Shown: positions 17,586-25,516 of the stretch, in pieces | How the letters are laid out: every line of letters starts with the position of its first letter | Position numbering within the stretch: position 1 is the stretch's first letter | Assembly: GCA_018401615.1 (NCBI GenBank) | Contig: JAGYKN010000014.1 | Coordinates: forward strand, 1-40,371 | Direction: 5' to 3' | Length of the DNA stretch: 40,371 nt | Source: Burkholderiaceae bacterium | Lineage (GTDB): Bacteria; Pseudomonadota; Gammaproteobacteria; Burkholderiales; Burkholderiaceae_A | Program-made: the position numbers and the translations under genes | Notes under the pieces: generated by a model | What the model was told of the DNA's origin: nothing | What the model saw: the letters and a program-made list of their open reading frames with translations, nothing else | Database searches by the model: none

Positions 17586-18035
17586 GTGCTTGACCTTGGC
17601 TTTACCGAACTCGCCCTGATCGCCGGTGTGGGCCTTGTGGTTCTTGGCCCACAGAGGCTCCCCGTTGTCACGCGAACCGTCGGTGCCCTCCTCGGCCGAG
17701 CGCAGCGTTACGTTTCCGATGTGAAAGGTGATATCCAGCGCCAGATGGACCTCGAAGAGTTGCGAAAGGCTCAGAAGGCGGTCTCGGACATCGGTCAAAG
17801 CATTCAGTCTGGTGTGTCCTCGGTGGAACAAGAGGTCCAGGGCGTGACCCAGGGCCTGTCGGGCGAGACCAGCACAGGCGGAGACTTCGCCTCACCATTC
17901 GACAGCCGAGCCGGCCTCTACCTTGGCGCGCCACCTCGAAGCTGGACCCAAGAACAGGCCGATCAGCGCGTTCGTGATCGGCTTCGCAATCGCCTTCGAA
18001 AGCGATACCTCACAAAGAAGCGCCAGCATGAGTGA
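17586..18035 (+). CDS. tatB: Sec-independent protein translocase subunit TatB
   Basis: TatB forms with TatC the receptor for twin-arginine signal peptides. The 149-residue product starts at a GTG (17586): LDLGFTELALIAGVGLVVLGPQRLP. It contains one transmembrane helix with the conserved glutamate (E8) and the G-P hinge typical of TatB, then the amphipathic helix VVTRTVGALLGRAQRYVSDVKGDIQRQMDLEELRKAQ. The tail is polar and probably disordered. The reading frame is intact and ends 8 bases inside the start of tatC. Confidence 0.93.
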   Translation: MLDLGFTELALIAGVGLVVLGPQRLPVVTRTVGALLGRAQRYVSDVKGDIQRQMDLEELRKAQKAVSDIGQSIQSGVSSVEQEVQGVTQGLSGETSTGGDFASPFDSRAGLYLGAPPRSWTQEQADQRVRDRLRNRLRKRYLTKKRQHE

Positions 18036-18796
18036 TCCAAAGACCGACCCGTCGCCAGCCCAAGAGGGCTTCATGAGTCATCTCGTGGAACTGCGGGATC
18101 GCCTCATTCGGGCTGCCCTCGCGGTTTTGGTGGTGTTCCTAGGACTCGTCTATTGGGCACCGCAGATCTATTCCGTCTTTGCCGAACCCCTCATTGCCTC
18201 GCTGCCTGCCGGCTCGAGCATGATTGCCACCGACGTGACGGCGCCTTTTCGTTCCAATGAAGGTCACCATGCTGGTGGCCTTTGTGGTGCGTTGCCGTAT
18301 GTGCTGTACCAGGCGTGGGCCTTTGTGGCCCCAGGCCTCTACCAATGAGAAGCGCCTGGCCATGCCCATCATTTTGTCGAGGCTTTTTGCTGTTTTTTGG
18401 TCGGCATGGCATTTGCCTACTTCTTTGTGTTCCCCGCAGTCTTTGGCTTTGTCGCCTCCTACACCCCAGAGGGTGTGCAGATGGCGACCGATATCGACAA
18501 ATACCTGAAGTTTGCCATGAGCCCTTTCTGGTCTTTGGCCTGTCCTTCGAGACGCCCGTGGTGCAGATGGTGCTGATTCGAATGGGGCTGGTGACGCGCC
18601 AGAAGATGATCGATTTTCGCCCCTATTTCATTGTGGGGCGCCTTCGTTGTGGCTGCCATCGTCACCCCCCGATGTGATTTCGCAACTCATGCTGGCCATC
18701 CCGCTTTGCCTGCTGTTTCAACTGGGGATCTGGCTGTCTGTGGGTCACCCCGGTCCCGCTTCAGCCACAGCCGCCGCCAAGGATGAGGCAGGCTAG
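18028..18796 (+). pseudogene. tatC: Sec-independent protein translocase subunit TatC, broken by seven frame changes
   Basis: TatC is the polytopic core of the Tat receptor. From the ATG at 18028 (MSDPKTDPSPAQEGFMSHLV, then ELRDRLIRAAL) the frame is good to about 18246. TatC sequence then continues to the TAG at 18794-18796 only by switching frame at about 18247-18251, 18288, 18343-18346, 18392-18399, 18522-18525, 18635-18639 and 18665-18671. Stitched pieces read MKVTMLVAFVV, LPYVLYQAWAFVAPGLYQ, EKRLAMPIIL, VGMAFAYFFVFPAVFGFVAS, FLVFGLSFETPVVQMVLI, MGLVTRQKMIDFRPYFIVG, AFVVAAIVT and DVISQLMLAIPLCLLFQLG, all normal TatC. At least five of the seven sites lie in runs of T, G or C. TatA, TatB and a Tat-dependent Rieske protein are intact beside it, so a locally poor consensus is more likely than gene loss, but loss cannot be excluded. 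Confidence 0.9.
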
Positions 18797-18809
18797 GCGT
18801 CTCTTGCGT

Positions 18810-20012
18810 TTACTGGGCTCGCGGCATCCTCGGCGCTGGACGCTCGGTCACGGTGATTAAAAGTTGGGCAGGTTTTCCGTTGCGGATCACCGTGAAGGTG
18901 GCCTGGTTGCCTGGCACAATCGCCGCCACCGTTGAGAGCAGTTCAGCCTGGTTGCGAACTTTTTCTGCGTTCACAGCCACCACGACATCACCGACCTTCA
19001 TCCCACCCTTGTCCGCCGGCCCGCCACGTTGAACCCCTGCGATGATGCTGCCCTCTTGGGCGGGGAGTTGGGAGTTCTTGGCAATCTGGGCGTTGACATC
19101 TTGGGGTTCCACCCCAATGAAACCGCGGCTGACCCGGCCCGTTCTGATGAGGCTCTCCATGACGTCTTTTGCCATGTCTGCTGAGATGGCAAAGCCAATG
19201 CCCATGCTGCCGCCCGAACGAGAATAGATGGCGGTGTTGATGCCAATCAGGTTGCCATTGCCATCGACGAGCGCCCCCCCCGAATTTCCTGGATTGATCG
19301 CAGCGTCTGTCTGAATGAAATTCTCAAAGGTGCTGATGCGAAGCTGTTTTCGTCCCAAGGCACTCACGATGCCGTTGGTCACGGTAAGGCCCACCCCAAA
19401 TGGATTTCCGATGGCCAGAACCGTGTCTCCAACCCTTAATTCGCTCGGTCTCCCGAACCGAATCACCGGCAAATCTTCAAGCCGGATCCGCAACACGGCC
19501 AGGTCGGTCTCGGGGTCGGTGCCAACCACCTTGGCCGATGCCCGTCGCCCATCGGCAAGTGCGACCTCGATCTGGTCCGCACCCTCAATCACATGATGGT
19601 TTGTGAGCACATACCCCTGCGGGCTCACAATGACGCCGGACCCTAGGCCAACCTGCTCAGGGCCGTTTTCTCGGGGCTGGGGGCCTTGCTCTCCAAAAAA
19701 TCGGCGAAAGAGTGGATCGTTGAGCAGGGGATGGGCGGTCTGGGCCCGAGTGCGCTGGGAGCTAAAGACGTAGACCACCGCGGGCATGGCGCGGGCAGCG
19801 GCCTCTCGTAAGCTGCCGGCCGGCGGCAGGGCCTCGCTCTGGAGCACACTTGCTTCGCTTGATTCGCCGCCGCGAAGGCTGATCTGCTGGTCTCCCAAGC
19901 CCATAGCGGCCATGCTGGGCAGCCAATGCGGCTTGAGGGTGCTCAGGACAAAGAGCACCGCCAGGACCAGGGTGGTGGCCTGCGCGAAGAGCAGCCATAG
20001 ACGATTAATCAT
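18810..20012 (-). CDS. Membrane-anchored periplasmic serine protease, DegS/DegQ-like (one PDZ domain)
   Basis: A trypsin-like protease of the HtrA family. I start at the ATG at 20012 (MINRLWLLFAQATTLVLAVL), giving 400 residues; an upstream ATG at 20045 is possible. The N-terminal helix (about residues 5-25) is a membrane anchor or uncleaved signal. The protease domain follows with the catalytic triad H140 (VLTNHHVIEG), D170 (TDPETDLAVLRI) and S244 (INPGNSGGALVDG). One PDZ domain comes after about residue 295 (RGFIGVEPQDVNAQI, DKGGMKVGDVVVAVNAEKV). A single PDZ and anchor resemble DegS/AlgW/MucD relatives that handle misfolded envelope proteins or cut anti-sigma factors. The position beside tatC and petA is common in Burkholderiales. 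It converges on tatC and diverges from petA. Confidence 0.88.
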   Translation of the reverse strand: MINRLWLLFAQATTLVLAVLFVLSTLKPHWLPSMAAMGLGDQQISLRGGESSEASVLQSEALPPAGSLREAAARAMPAVVYVFSSQRTRAQTAHPLLNDPLFRRFFGEQGPQPRENGPEQVGLGSGVIVSPQGYVLTNHHVIEGADQIEVALADGRRASAKVVGTDPETDLAVLRIRLEDLPVIRFGRPSELRVGDTVLAIGNPFGVGLTVTNGIVSALGRKQLRISTFENFIQTDAAINPGNSGGALVDGNGNLIGINTAIYSRSGGSMGIGFAISADMAKDVMESLIRTGRVSRGFIGVEPQDVNAQIAKNSQLPAQEGSIIAGVQRGGPADKGGMKVGDVVVAVNAEKVRNQAELLSTVAAIVPGNQATFTVIRNGKPAQLLITVTERPAPRMPRAQ

Positions 20013-20114
20013 GCGATAAGGGATTATGGCTGGAATCAGGGCCATTGGCTACGCTAAACTCCCCATGTTTCCTTGTAACCAAGCAGCCCAACAGCAGGGC
20101 GAGGAGTCCGTTGA
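20013..20114. promoter_or_regulatory. Divergent region between the HtrA-like protease and petA
   Basis: On the minus strand CATAAT (complement of 20023-20028) ends 10 bases before the protease ATG, with no Shine-Dalgarno sequence. On the plus strand petA has a clear ribosome-binding site, GAGGAG, about 8 bases before its ATG at 20115. The petA promoter is not obvious; TAAACT at about 20054-20059 is a candidate -10 without a good -35. Confidence 0.35.
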
Positions 20115-20786
20115 ATGTCTGATCAGAAAACTGCCAAGCCCCTTCTCGGTCTGGCCTCAGAGATCACCTCTGGTGCATCTTTTTCGATGTCCAAGGGGCC
20201 TGACGCCAGTCGTCGCTCTTGGATGATCACCTGCGGCGCAGCCGGCGGTGTGGTGGGCGCGGCCGTGGGGCTCCCACTCTTGGCCTCCATGGCGCCGTCT
20301 GAGAAGGCCAGGTCAGCCGGTGCGCCGGTGGAAGTTGACATCGGAGAGATTGCGCCCGGTGGGGTGAAAATCGTAGAGTGGCGCGGCAAGCCGGTCTGGA
20401 TTGTTCGCCGCACCTCAGAGATGCTCGGCAGCCTTCAGGGCTCGGCCGCACAGCTCGCGGACCCCAATTCCGACCGGCAGGATTACCCCGTGCCTGACTA
20501 TGCAAAGAACGAGCATCGCTCGATCAAGCCCGAGTTCCTCATCACTGTTGGGATCTGCACCCACCTTGGCTGCTCGCCTGTGCCCAAGTTTGAGGGCGGA
20601 GCAGCCTCGGGCATTGCCCCCGACTGGAAGACTGGCTTTTTCTGCCCCTGCCACGGCTCGACCTTCGACATTGCCGGACGGGTCTTTGCAAACAAACCCG
20701 CTCCAGATAACCTCGAGGTCCCCCGTCACATGTATCTCTCAGATTCCCGAGTGGTCATTGGGAGAGACGAGCAGGGCGAGGCGTAA
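20115..20786 (+). CDS. petA: Ubiquinol-cytochrome c reductase Rieske iron-sulfur subunit
   Basis: The Rieske subunit carries a [2Fe-2S] cluster that takes the first electron from ubiquinol in the bc1 complex. The 223-residue product has a twin-arginine signal-anchor (SRRSWM, arginines 33-34, followed by the hydrophobic segment ITCGAAGGVVGAAVGLPLLA), so it is a Tat substrate that stays membrane-anchored. Cluster ligands lie in CTHLGC (C148, H150, with disulfide C153) and CPCHGST (C177, H180, with C179). Length is somewhat above the usual 195-205 because of a longer N-terminal extension before the twin arginines (about 30 residues). First gene of petABC. Confidence 0.95.
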   Translation: MSDQKTAKPLLGLASEITSGASFSMSKGPDASRRSWMITCGAAGGVVGAAVGLPLLASMAPSEKARSAGAPVEVDIGEIAPGGVKIVEWRGKPVWIVRRTSEMLGSLQGSAAQLADPNSDRQDYPVPDYAKNEHRSIKPEFLITVGICTHLGCSPVPKFEGGAASGIAPDWKTGFFCPCHGSTFDIAGRVFANKPAPDNLEVPRHMYLSDSRVVIGRDEQGEA

Positions 20787-20816
20787 CTTTAGACTTTTTA
20801 CCAAAGGACATTTGTC

Positions 20817-22220
20817 ATGGCAGCGGAAAAAATTGTGCAGGCCTCGGGTCTACTCGGTTGGGTTGATCGCCGATTTCCCCTGATCTCACTCTACAAAACG
20901 CATCTCTCTGAGTACTACGCCCCCAAGAATTTCAATTTCTGGTACTTCTTTGGCAGCCTGGCCATGGTGGTGCTGGTCTTGCAGATCGTGACCGGCATTT
21001 TCTTGGTGATGCACTACAAACCAGATGCCTCACTCAATGCGGCGGGCATACCGGTTGCGTTTGCAAGCGTGGAATACATCATGCGGGAGGTGCCATTTGG
21101 TTGGCTCATCCGCTATATGCATTCAACCGGCGCCTCGGCCTTCTTTGTGGTGGTCTTTCTGCACATGTTCCGAGGCCTCATGTACGGCTCATATCGCGAG
21201 CCGCGTGAACTGATCTGGATCTTCGGCTGCCTCATCTTCCTGGTGCTAATGGCAGAGGCCTTTTTTGGCTACCTCCTCCCCTGGGGACAGATGTCGTTCT
21301 GGGGCGCCCAGGTGATCGTGAACCTCTTTGCCGCCATTCCCCTCATTGGGCCGGATCTCGCTGTCTGGGTGCGGGGTGACTTCGTGGTGGGTGATGCCAC
21401 CCTGAATCGATTTTTTGCCTTTCATGTGATTGCCTTGCCATTGGTCTTGGTTGGCCTGGTCGCGGCACACATCATTGCGCTTCACGAGGTCGGGTCGAAT
21501 AACCCCGATGGTGTTGAGATCAAGGCCAAAAAAGATGCCAATGGCATTCCGCTCGACGGCATCCCGTTTCACCCCTACTACACGGTCCACGACATTGTTG
21601 GCTTTGCGGGCTTTGCCTTTATTTTTGCCGCGGTCGTCTTCTTTGCCCCGGAATTGGGTGGCTATTTCCTTGAGTACAACAACTTCATACCCGCTGACCC
21701 ACTGGTCACCCCCCCTCACATCGCGCCAGTCTGGTACTTCACGCCGTATTACTCGATGCTGCGGGCGGTGACGGATGTCTTTACCTGGGTCTTTGTGGCG
21801 GCGGCCCTGCTTGGGGCCTACGGCTTCTGGCGATTCAAGCCCGGCAGCCTGGTGGCATTCGCAGGCGTTGGAGGCATGTTGGTGCTGGCCATTCTCTTTC
21901 GACTCCTTGAGGCCAAATTCTGGGGTGTGGCTGTGATGGGCGGCGCGGTCATCATCATGTTTTTCCTGCCCTGGCTGGATAAATCGCCAGTCAAGTCCAT
22001 CCGGTATCGCCCGAGCTGGCAGAAATGGCTCTACGGCATCTTCGTTGTGAACTTCTTCGTCCTGGGCTACCTCGGTGTCTTGCCACCCTCGCCAATCGGC
22101 CAGATCGTCTCTCAGATCGGCACGGTTTACTACTTCGCCTTCTTCATGCTGATGCCGGTCTGGACCCCGTTGGGAGAATTCAGGGCAGTGCCTGAGCGCG
22201 TTGTCTTTCAGCCCCATTGA
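20817..22220 (+). CDS. petB: Ubiquinol-cytochrome c reductase cytochrome b subunit
   Basis: Cytochrome b holds hemes bL and bH and both quinone sites of the bc1 complex. The 467-residue product has the heme-ligand helices (RYMHSTGASAFFVVVFLHMFRGLMYGSY and FFAFHVIALPLVLVGLVAAHIIALHEVGSNNPDG), the Qo-site region PFHPYYTVHDIVG, and the later LVTPPHIAPVWYFTPYYSMLRAV with the PEW-like quinol loop region. Eight or nine hydrophobic helices are visible. Length is normal for proteobacterial cytochrome b with an extended C-terminus. AAAGGA about 8 bases before the ATG serves as ribosome-binding site. Its stop overlaps petC by 4 bases. Confidence 0.96.
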   Translation: MAAEKIVQASGLLGWVDRRFPLISLYKTHLSEYYAPKNFNFWYFFGSLAMVVLVLQIVTGIFLVMHYKPDASLNAAGIPVAFASVEYIMREVPFGWLIRYMHSTGASAFFVVVFLHMFRGLMYGSYREPRELIWIFGCLIFLVLMAEAFFGYLLPWGQMSFWGAQVIVNLFAAIPLIGPDLAVWVRGDFVVGDATLNRFFAFHVIALPLVLVGLVAAHIIALHEVGSNNPDGVEIKAKKDANGIPLDGIPFHPYYTVHDIVGFAGFAFIFAAVVFFAPELGGYFLEYNNFIPADPLVTPPHIAPVWYFTPYYSMLRAVTDVFTWVFVAAALLGAYGFWRFKPGSLVAFAGVGGMLVLAILFRLLEAKFWGVAVMGGAVIIMFFLPWLDKSPVKSIRYRPSWQKWLYGIFVVNFFVLGYLGVLPPSPIGQIVSQIGTVYYFAFFMLMPVWTPLGEFRAVPERVVFQPH

Positions 22221-23035
22221 CCTCTGAGCGACCCCTGACCATGACCCCTTTTTACTCACTTCGTCAATCGGCCTTCCTCGCCGTAGCAGCCGCCATAACA
22301 GCCCTTGGCCTGGCCGCCTCGTCGGCCGTCTTTTCCGCGGGCCCCGCCGTGCCCCTAGACACCTTCCCAGTCAAGAAGGTCAACGATGTCGCAGCCCTGC
22401 AAAACGGCGCCAAGGTCTTTGTGAATCACTGTCTGGGCTGCCACAGCATCTCCCAGGTGCGCTACAACAAGCTGCGAGACCTGGGCCTCACCGAAGAGCA
22501 GATCAAAGGCAACCTGATCCCCACCCAGGCCAAGTTCGGCGACCCCATCCTCACCACCATGCCGATAAAAGACTCCAAGGACTGGTTCGGCAAGGTGCCG
22601 CCAGACCTCTCGTTGACCGCGAGGTCTCGTTCCTCTGGGAGTGGCTCAGGGGGTGATTGGATCTACACCTACATGCGAGGCTACTACCTGGATCCAGCCC
22701 GCCCCTCGGGCTGGAACAACACGGTCTACCCTGCGGTCGGCATGCCTCACGTGCTCTGGGAACTCCAGGGCAACAATCGGGCGGAATTCAAAAAAGTTGG
22801 AGCCCAGGGGCAAGAGACCGATGAATTCATCCGATTCGTCAATGAAAAGCCCGGTACGCTCTCCGTAGCCGACTACGACAACCTCGTGGCCGACCTGACC
22901 GCGTTCCTGGTCTGGGTCGCCGAGCCTGTTGCGCAGACCCGCAAGCAGATTGGGGTCTGGGTCTTGCTCTTCTTGGCGCTCTTCTTTGTCTTTGCCTGGC
23001 GTCTTAACGCCGCCTTCTGGCGAGACATCAAGTAG
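22217..23035 (+). CDS. petC: Ubiquinol-cytochrome c reductase cytochrome c1 subunit
   Basis: Cytochrome c1 passes electrons from the Rieske centre to a soluble or membrane cytochrome c. The 272-residue product starts in an ATGA overlap with petB; an ATG at 22241 is also possible. A Sec signal peptide (SAFLAVAAAITALGLAASSA) precedes the heme c motif NHCLGCHS (C72, C75, H76). RYNKLRDLGLTEEQI, PDLSLTARSR, WIYTYMRGYYLDP and the axial-methionine region NTVYPAVGMPHVLW follow. A C-terminal transmembrane anchor (IGVWVLLFLALFFVFAWRLNAAFW) ends the protein. These are the expected features of monoheme c1. Confidence 0.96.
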   Translation: MTSERPLTMTPFYSLRQSAFLAVAAAITALGLAASSAVFSAGPAVPLDTFPVKKVNDVAALQNGAKVFVNHCLGCHSISQVRYNKLRDLGLTEEQIKGNLIPTQAKFGDPILTTMPIKDSKDWFGKVPPDLSLTARSRSSGSGSGGDWIYTYMRGYYLDPARPSGWNNTVYPAVGMPHVLWELQGNNRAEFKKVGAQGQETDEFIRFVNEKPGTLSVADYDNLVADLTAFLVWVAEPVAQTRKQIGVWVLLFLALFFVFAWRLNAAFWRDIK

Positions 23036-23067
23036 CCGCTGACACCTGCGGCCAAGTGGTATCAAAA

Positions 23068-23102
23068 GGGCGGGCCTCCTCGGGGGTCTGCCCAAATTTT
23101 TT
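23068..23102 (+). terminator. Rho-independent terminator after petABC
   Basis: A 9-bp stem (23068-23076 with 23085-23093, two G-U pairs) with an 8-base loop is followed by AAATTTTTTG, including six T residues at 23097-23102. It lies 33 bases after the petC stop and 14 bases before the sspA ATG, so it should separate petABC from sspA or act as partial read-through control. Confidence 0.7.
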
Positions 23103-23116
23103 GAGGAGACTCTTTG

Positions 23117-23716
23117 ATGATGGTTCTTTATTCCGGCACCACCTGCCCATTTAGCCAGCGTTGTCGGTTTGTGCTGTTTGAAAAGGGCATGGATTTTGAA
23201 ATCAGAGATGTGGATCTCTTTAACAAGCCGGAAGACATCAATGTGATGAATCCCTATGGCCAGGTTCCAGTTCTGGTCGAACGAGATCTCATCCTCTATG
23301 AGTCCAACATCATCAACGAATACATTGATGAACGATTCCCCCATCCTCAACTCATGCCAGCTGACCCAGTTCAACGGGCCCGTGCACGTCTCTTGCTTCT
23401 AAACTTTGAGCGAGAAGTCTTTGTCCATGTCGACACCCTTGAGCGTCAAGAGGCCAAGAAAATCGAGAAGGCCCGCGCCACTGTCCGCGATCGGCTCTCT
23501 CAACTGGCCCCGGTCGTTGCAAAGTCGAAATACATGATGGGTGAGGAGTTTTCCATGATCGATGTGACCCTGGCCCCCCTGCTCTGGCGTCTTGACCATT
23601 ACGGCATTGACCTGCCCAAGACAGCTGCGCCCGTTCTCAAATATGCCGAGAGGATCTTCGCGCGCCCAGCCTTCTTTGAGGCGCTCACACCCTCTGAGAA
23701 GGTCATGCGCCGCTGA
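23117..23716 (+). CDS. sspA: Stringent starvation protein A (glutathione-S-transferase fold)
   Basis: SspA binds RNA polymerase and alters transcription during starvation and acid stress in proteobacteria; it has a GST fold without known transferase activity. The ATG at 23117 has GAGGAG-type sequence about 8 bases upstream and gives 199 residues. The N-terminal thioredoxin-like domain (VLYSGTTCPFSQRCRFVLFEKGMDFEIRDVD, NPYGQVPVLVERDLILYESNIINEYIDERFPHPQLMP) and the C-terminal helical domain (EEFSMIDVTLAPLLWRLDHYGIDLP) are complete. The motif CPFSQR retains Cys and Ser. It is followed after 2 bases by sspB, a standard pair. Confidence 0.94.
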   Translation: MMVLYSGTTCPFSQRCRFVLFEKGMDFEIRDVDLFNKPEDINVMNPYGQVPVLVERDLILYESNIINEYIDERFPHPQLMPADPVQRARARLLLLNFEREVFVHVDTLERQEAKKIEKARATVRDRLSQLAPVVAKSKYMMGEEFSMIDVTLAPLLWRLDHYGIDLPKTAAPVLKYAERIFARPAFFEALTPSEKVMRR

Positions 23717-23718
23717 GC

Positions 23719-24171
23719 ATGACCGATCAGACCTCCACCAAGCCGTATCTCATTCGCGCGCTCTACGAGTGGTGCACAGACAACGGCCTGACGCCATACC
23801 TCGCTGTGTCGGTCAATGAGCACACACGTGTGCCCCGTGCCCATGTGCGAAATGGCGAGATCGTCTTAAACATCAGTGCCCTGGCATCGCATCGGCTGCA
23901 ACTCACCAACACAGAGGTGAGTTTTACAGCCCGTTTTTCAGGGATGGCCGAGGAGATCTGGGTGCCCATTGCCCAGGTCACAGCCATCTATGCCAAAGAG
24001 ACTGGGCACGGGATGGCATTTGAGGTCTCTAAGCCACCTGCCGAACTCGTTGTGGTCGAGGGCTCGGCTGAGGACGAAGCCGACTCGCAGCAGGTGGATC
24101 CACCGCCCCCACCAAAACCGCCCACCAAGACGGGCCCCGGTGGGCGCCCCACTCTTCGGCGGGTGAAATAG
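23719..24171 (+). CDS. sspB: ClpXP protease specificity-enhancing factor SspB
   Basis: SspB is the adaptor that tethers ssrA-tagged proteins to ClpX. The 150-residue product has the Sm-like substrate-binding domain (TKPYLIRALYEWCTDNGLTPYLAVSV, GEIVLNISALASHRLQLTNTEVSFTARFSG, EIWVPIAQVTAIYAKETGHGMAFEV). A low-complexity acidic/proline linker follows, and then a short basic C-terminal peptide (GGRPTLRRVK) matching the ClpX-binding tail. Everything expected is present. It ends 24 bases before the tRNA gene. Confidence 0.94.
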   Translation: MTDQTSTKPYLIRALYEWCTDNGLTPYLAVSVNEHTRVPRAHVRNGEIVLNISALASHRLQLTNTEVSFTARFSGMAEEIWVPIAQVTAIYAKETGHGMAFEVSKPPAELVVVEGSAEDEADSQQVDPPPPPKPPTKTGPGGRPTLRRVK

Positions 24172-24195
24172 GCGACAATATCGAGGCGTGATCGC

Positions 24196-24271
24196 GCCGG
24201 CTTAGCTCAGTTGGTAGAGCAACCGCCTTGTAAGCGGTAGGTCATCTGTTCGAGTCAGATAGTCGGCACCA
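24196..24271 (+). tRNA. tRNA-Thr (anticodon TGT)
   Basis: A complete 76-base cloverleaf. The acceptor strands GCCGGCT (24196-24202) and AGTCGGC (24261-24267) pair with one G-T. The D arm is TAGCTCAGTTGGTAGAGCA. The anticodon loop CTTGTAA between ACCGC and GCGGT gives anticodon TGT (codon ACA). The T arm contains TTCGAGTC. Discriminator A is followed by an encoded CCA (24269-24271). It lies after sspB, as in many Burkholderiales, and its 3' end is one base from the stop codon of the convergent grxD. Confidence 0.96.
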
Positions 24272-24272
24272 T

Positions 24273-24605
24273 TTAAGGTCTGTCCGTCACCACGCCTGCA
24301 TCGAGCAGGAGCTGTTGAAGCTCTCCCGACTCAAATAACTCGCCCATGATGTCGCTGCCGCCAACAAATTCGCCCTTCACGTAGAGCTGAGGCACCGTTG
24401 GCCAGTTCGCATGGTCCTTGACGGCCTGGCGGACCGACTCATCTTCCAAGACATTGACGGTTGCCACCTGCGTGACGCCACAGGTCTTGAGGAGTTGAAT
24501 GGCCTTTCCTGAGAAACCGCACTGGGGAAACTGGGCGGAGCCTTTCATGAAGAGCACCACGGGGTTCTCATCAACGGTCGTTTGAACAAAAGCCTTGGCA
24601 TCCAT
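24273..24605 (-). CDS. grxD: Monothiol glutaredoxin GrxD (CGFS type)
   Basis: Monothiol glutaredoxins bind and transfer [2Fe-2S] clusters, often with BolA-family partners. The 110-residue product has the CGFS motif in FMKGSAQFPQCGFSGKAIQLL, the WPTVPQLYVKGEFVGGSDIM glutathione-binding TVP loop, and DIMGELFESGELQQLL. Length matches Grx4-type proteins (about 108-115). A good AAGGGAG lies about 10 bases before the ATG. It is the last gene of the minus-strand hemA-prfA-prmC-grxD run, 27 bases after prmC, and convergent with the tRNA. Confidence 0.95.
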   Translation of the reverse strand: MDAKAFVQTTVDENPVVLFMKGSAQFPQCGFSGKAIQLLKTCGVTQVATVNVLEDESVRQAVKDHANWPTVPQLYVKGEFVGGSDIMGELFESGELQQLLLDAGVVTDRP

Positions 24606-24632
24606 TTCGAATGACTCCCTTGAACGAAAGCA

Positions 24633-25487
24633 TCATGATAGTTGAGCCTTGACAAAGCGGGGTCGCCCACTGAGATCAGCCTCACCACTGACATGGACAA
24701 ATCCAGCCTGTTGGGCCATGGCCATGACGGCAGCCTGCTGGTCATGACCATGCTCGACCACAAGCCAGCCATTGGGGGTGAGCCAGGCCGGGGCAGCCTT
24801 GAGAATCTCAGTGAGGTCACCCAGGCCCTTGGCGTCTGGATGAAGCCCCTCGAGGGCTGCTCGAGGCTCGTACCGGAGATCTCCTCGGGTGAGGTGTGGA
24901 TCGCCAGCCGCCACATAGGGTGGATTGGCCACGATGAGGTCATAACGACCTCTCGGGGAGGGCTGGTCTGCGGCCACGGCCTCAAACCATCTTCCAAGGC
25001 AACACCTTGAGGGCACGCCAAGCCAGGTGGCATTGAGCCTCGCAAGGGACAATGCCTCTGGTGACTGGTCGGTGAGCGTGAGATCGATCCCAGGCTGCTC
25101 AAGAGCCAGGGTCAGACCGACGCAGCCGGTGCCCGTCCCGAGGTCGAGCACGGTTTTTTGTGGCGGGTCTTGGGCCGGGTCTCCTGCCTTGAGGCAGCCC
25201 AGGCCAAGATCAACAAGGCCTTCGGTCTCCGACCTCGGGATCAGGGCATCAGGGGTGACCCAGAAGCGCCGACCATAGAACTCTCGGTGGCCCAGCAATT
25301 GGGCCAGGGGCCGCCCGCCCAGCCGATTGACCGCAAGCCGCTCAATGAGTGCGGCCTCACCCAGCAGGAGAGAGGCCCACCAGCGCGCAGGTTCACGCGC
25401 GGCAAACCAACTCCGAGGACGACCTGTTGCCCACTGCAGGATCGCCCACTGCTCATGATTCGGGAGTTGCAGCAGCGGATGCGACAT
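24633..25487 (-). CDS. prmC: Peptide chain release factor N5-glutamine methyltransferase PrmC
   Basis: PrmC methylates the glutamine of the GGQ motif in release factors RF1 and RF2, needed for efficient termination. The 284-residue product has an N-terminal helical domain (to about residue 85) and the conserved LIPRSETEGLVDLGL region. The SAM motif DLGTGTGCVGLTLALE follows (115-130), then catalytic NPPY (188-191). It follows prfA, its substrate RF1, by 29 bases, a widely conserved pairing. No strong ribosome-binding site precedes the chosen ATG, so the start is less certain. Confidence 0.94.
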   Translation of the reverse strand: MSHPLLQLPNHEQWAILQWATGRPRSWFAAREPARWWASLLLGEAALIERLAVNRLGGRPLAQLLGHREFYGRRFWVTPDALIPRSETEGLVDLGLGCLKAGDPAQDPPQKTVLDLGTGTGCVGLTLALEQPGIDLTLTDQSPEALSLARLNATWLGVPSRCCLGRWFEAVAADQPSPRGRYDLIVANPPYVAAGDPHLTRGDLRYEPRAALEGLHPDAKGLGDLTEILKAAPAWLTPNGWLVVEHGHDQQAAVMAMAQQAGFVHVSGEADLSGRPRFVKAQLS

Positions 25488-25516
25488 GACCCAGGGCGCT
25501 GATCGACCGACAGGTC

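Noticed and set aside
18257-18677. Pieces of tatC as independent short genes
   Set aside because: Each piece is a consecutive segment of one TatC protein in shifted frames, not a new protein.
21246-22259. Long open frame antisense to petB (337 codons)
   Set aside because: Composition is charged and unlike any known protein. petB on the other strand is fully conserved, and long antisense frames are common in GC-rich coding DNA.
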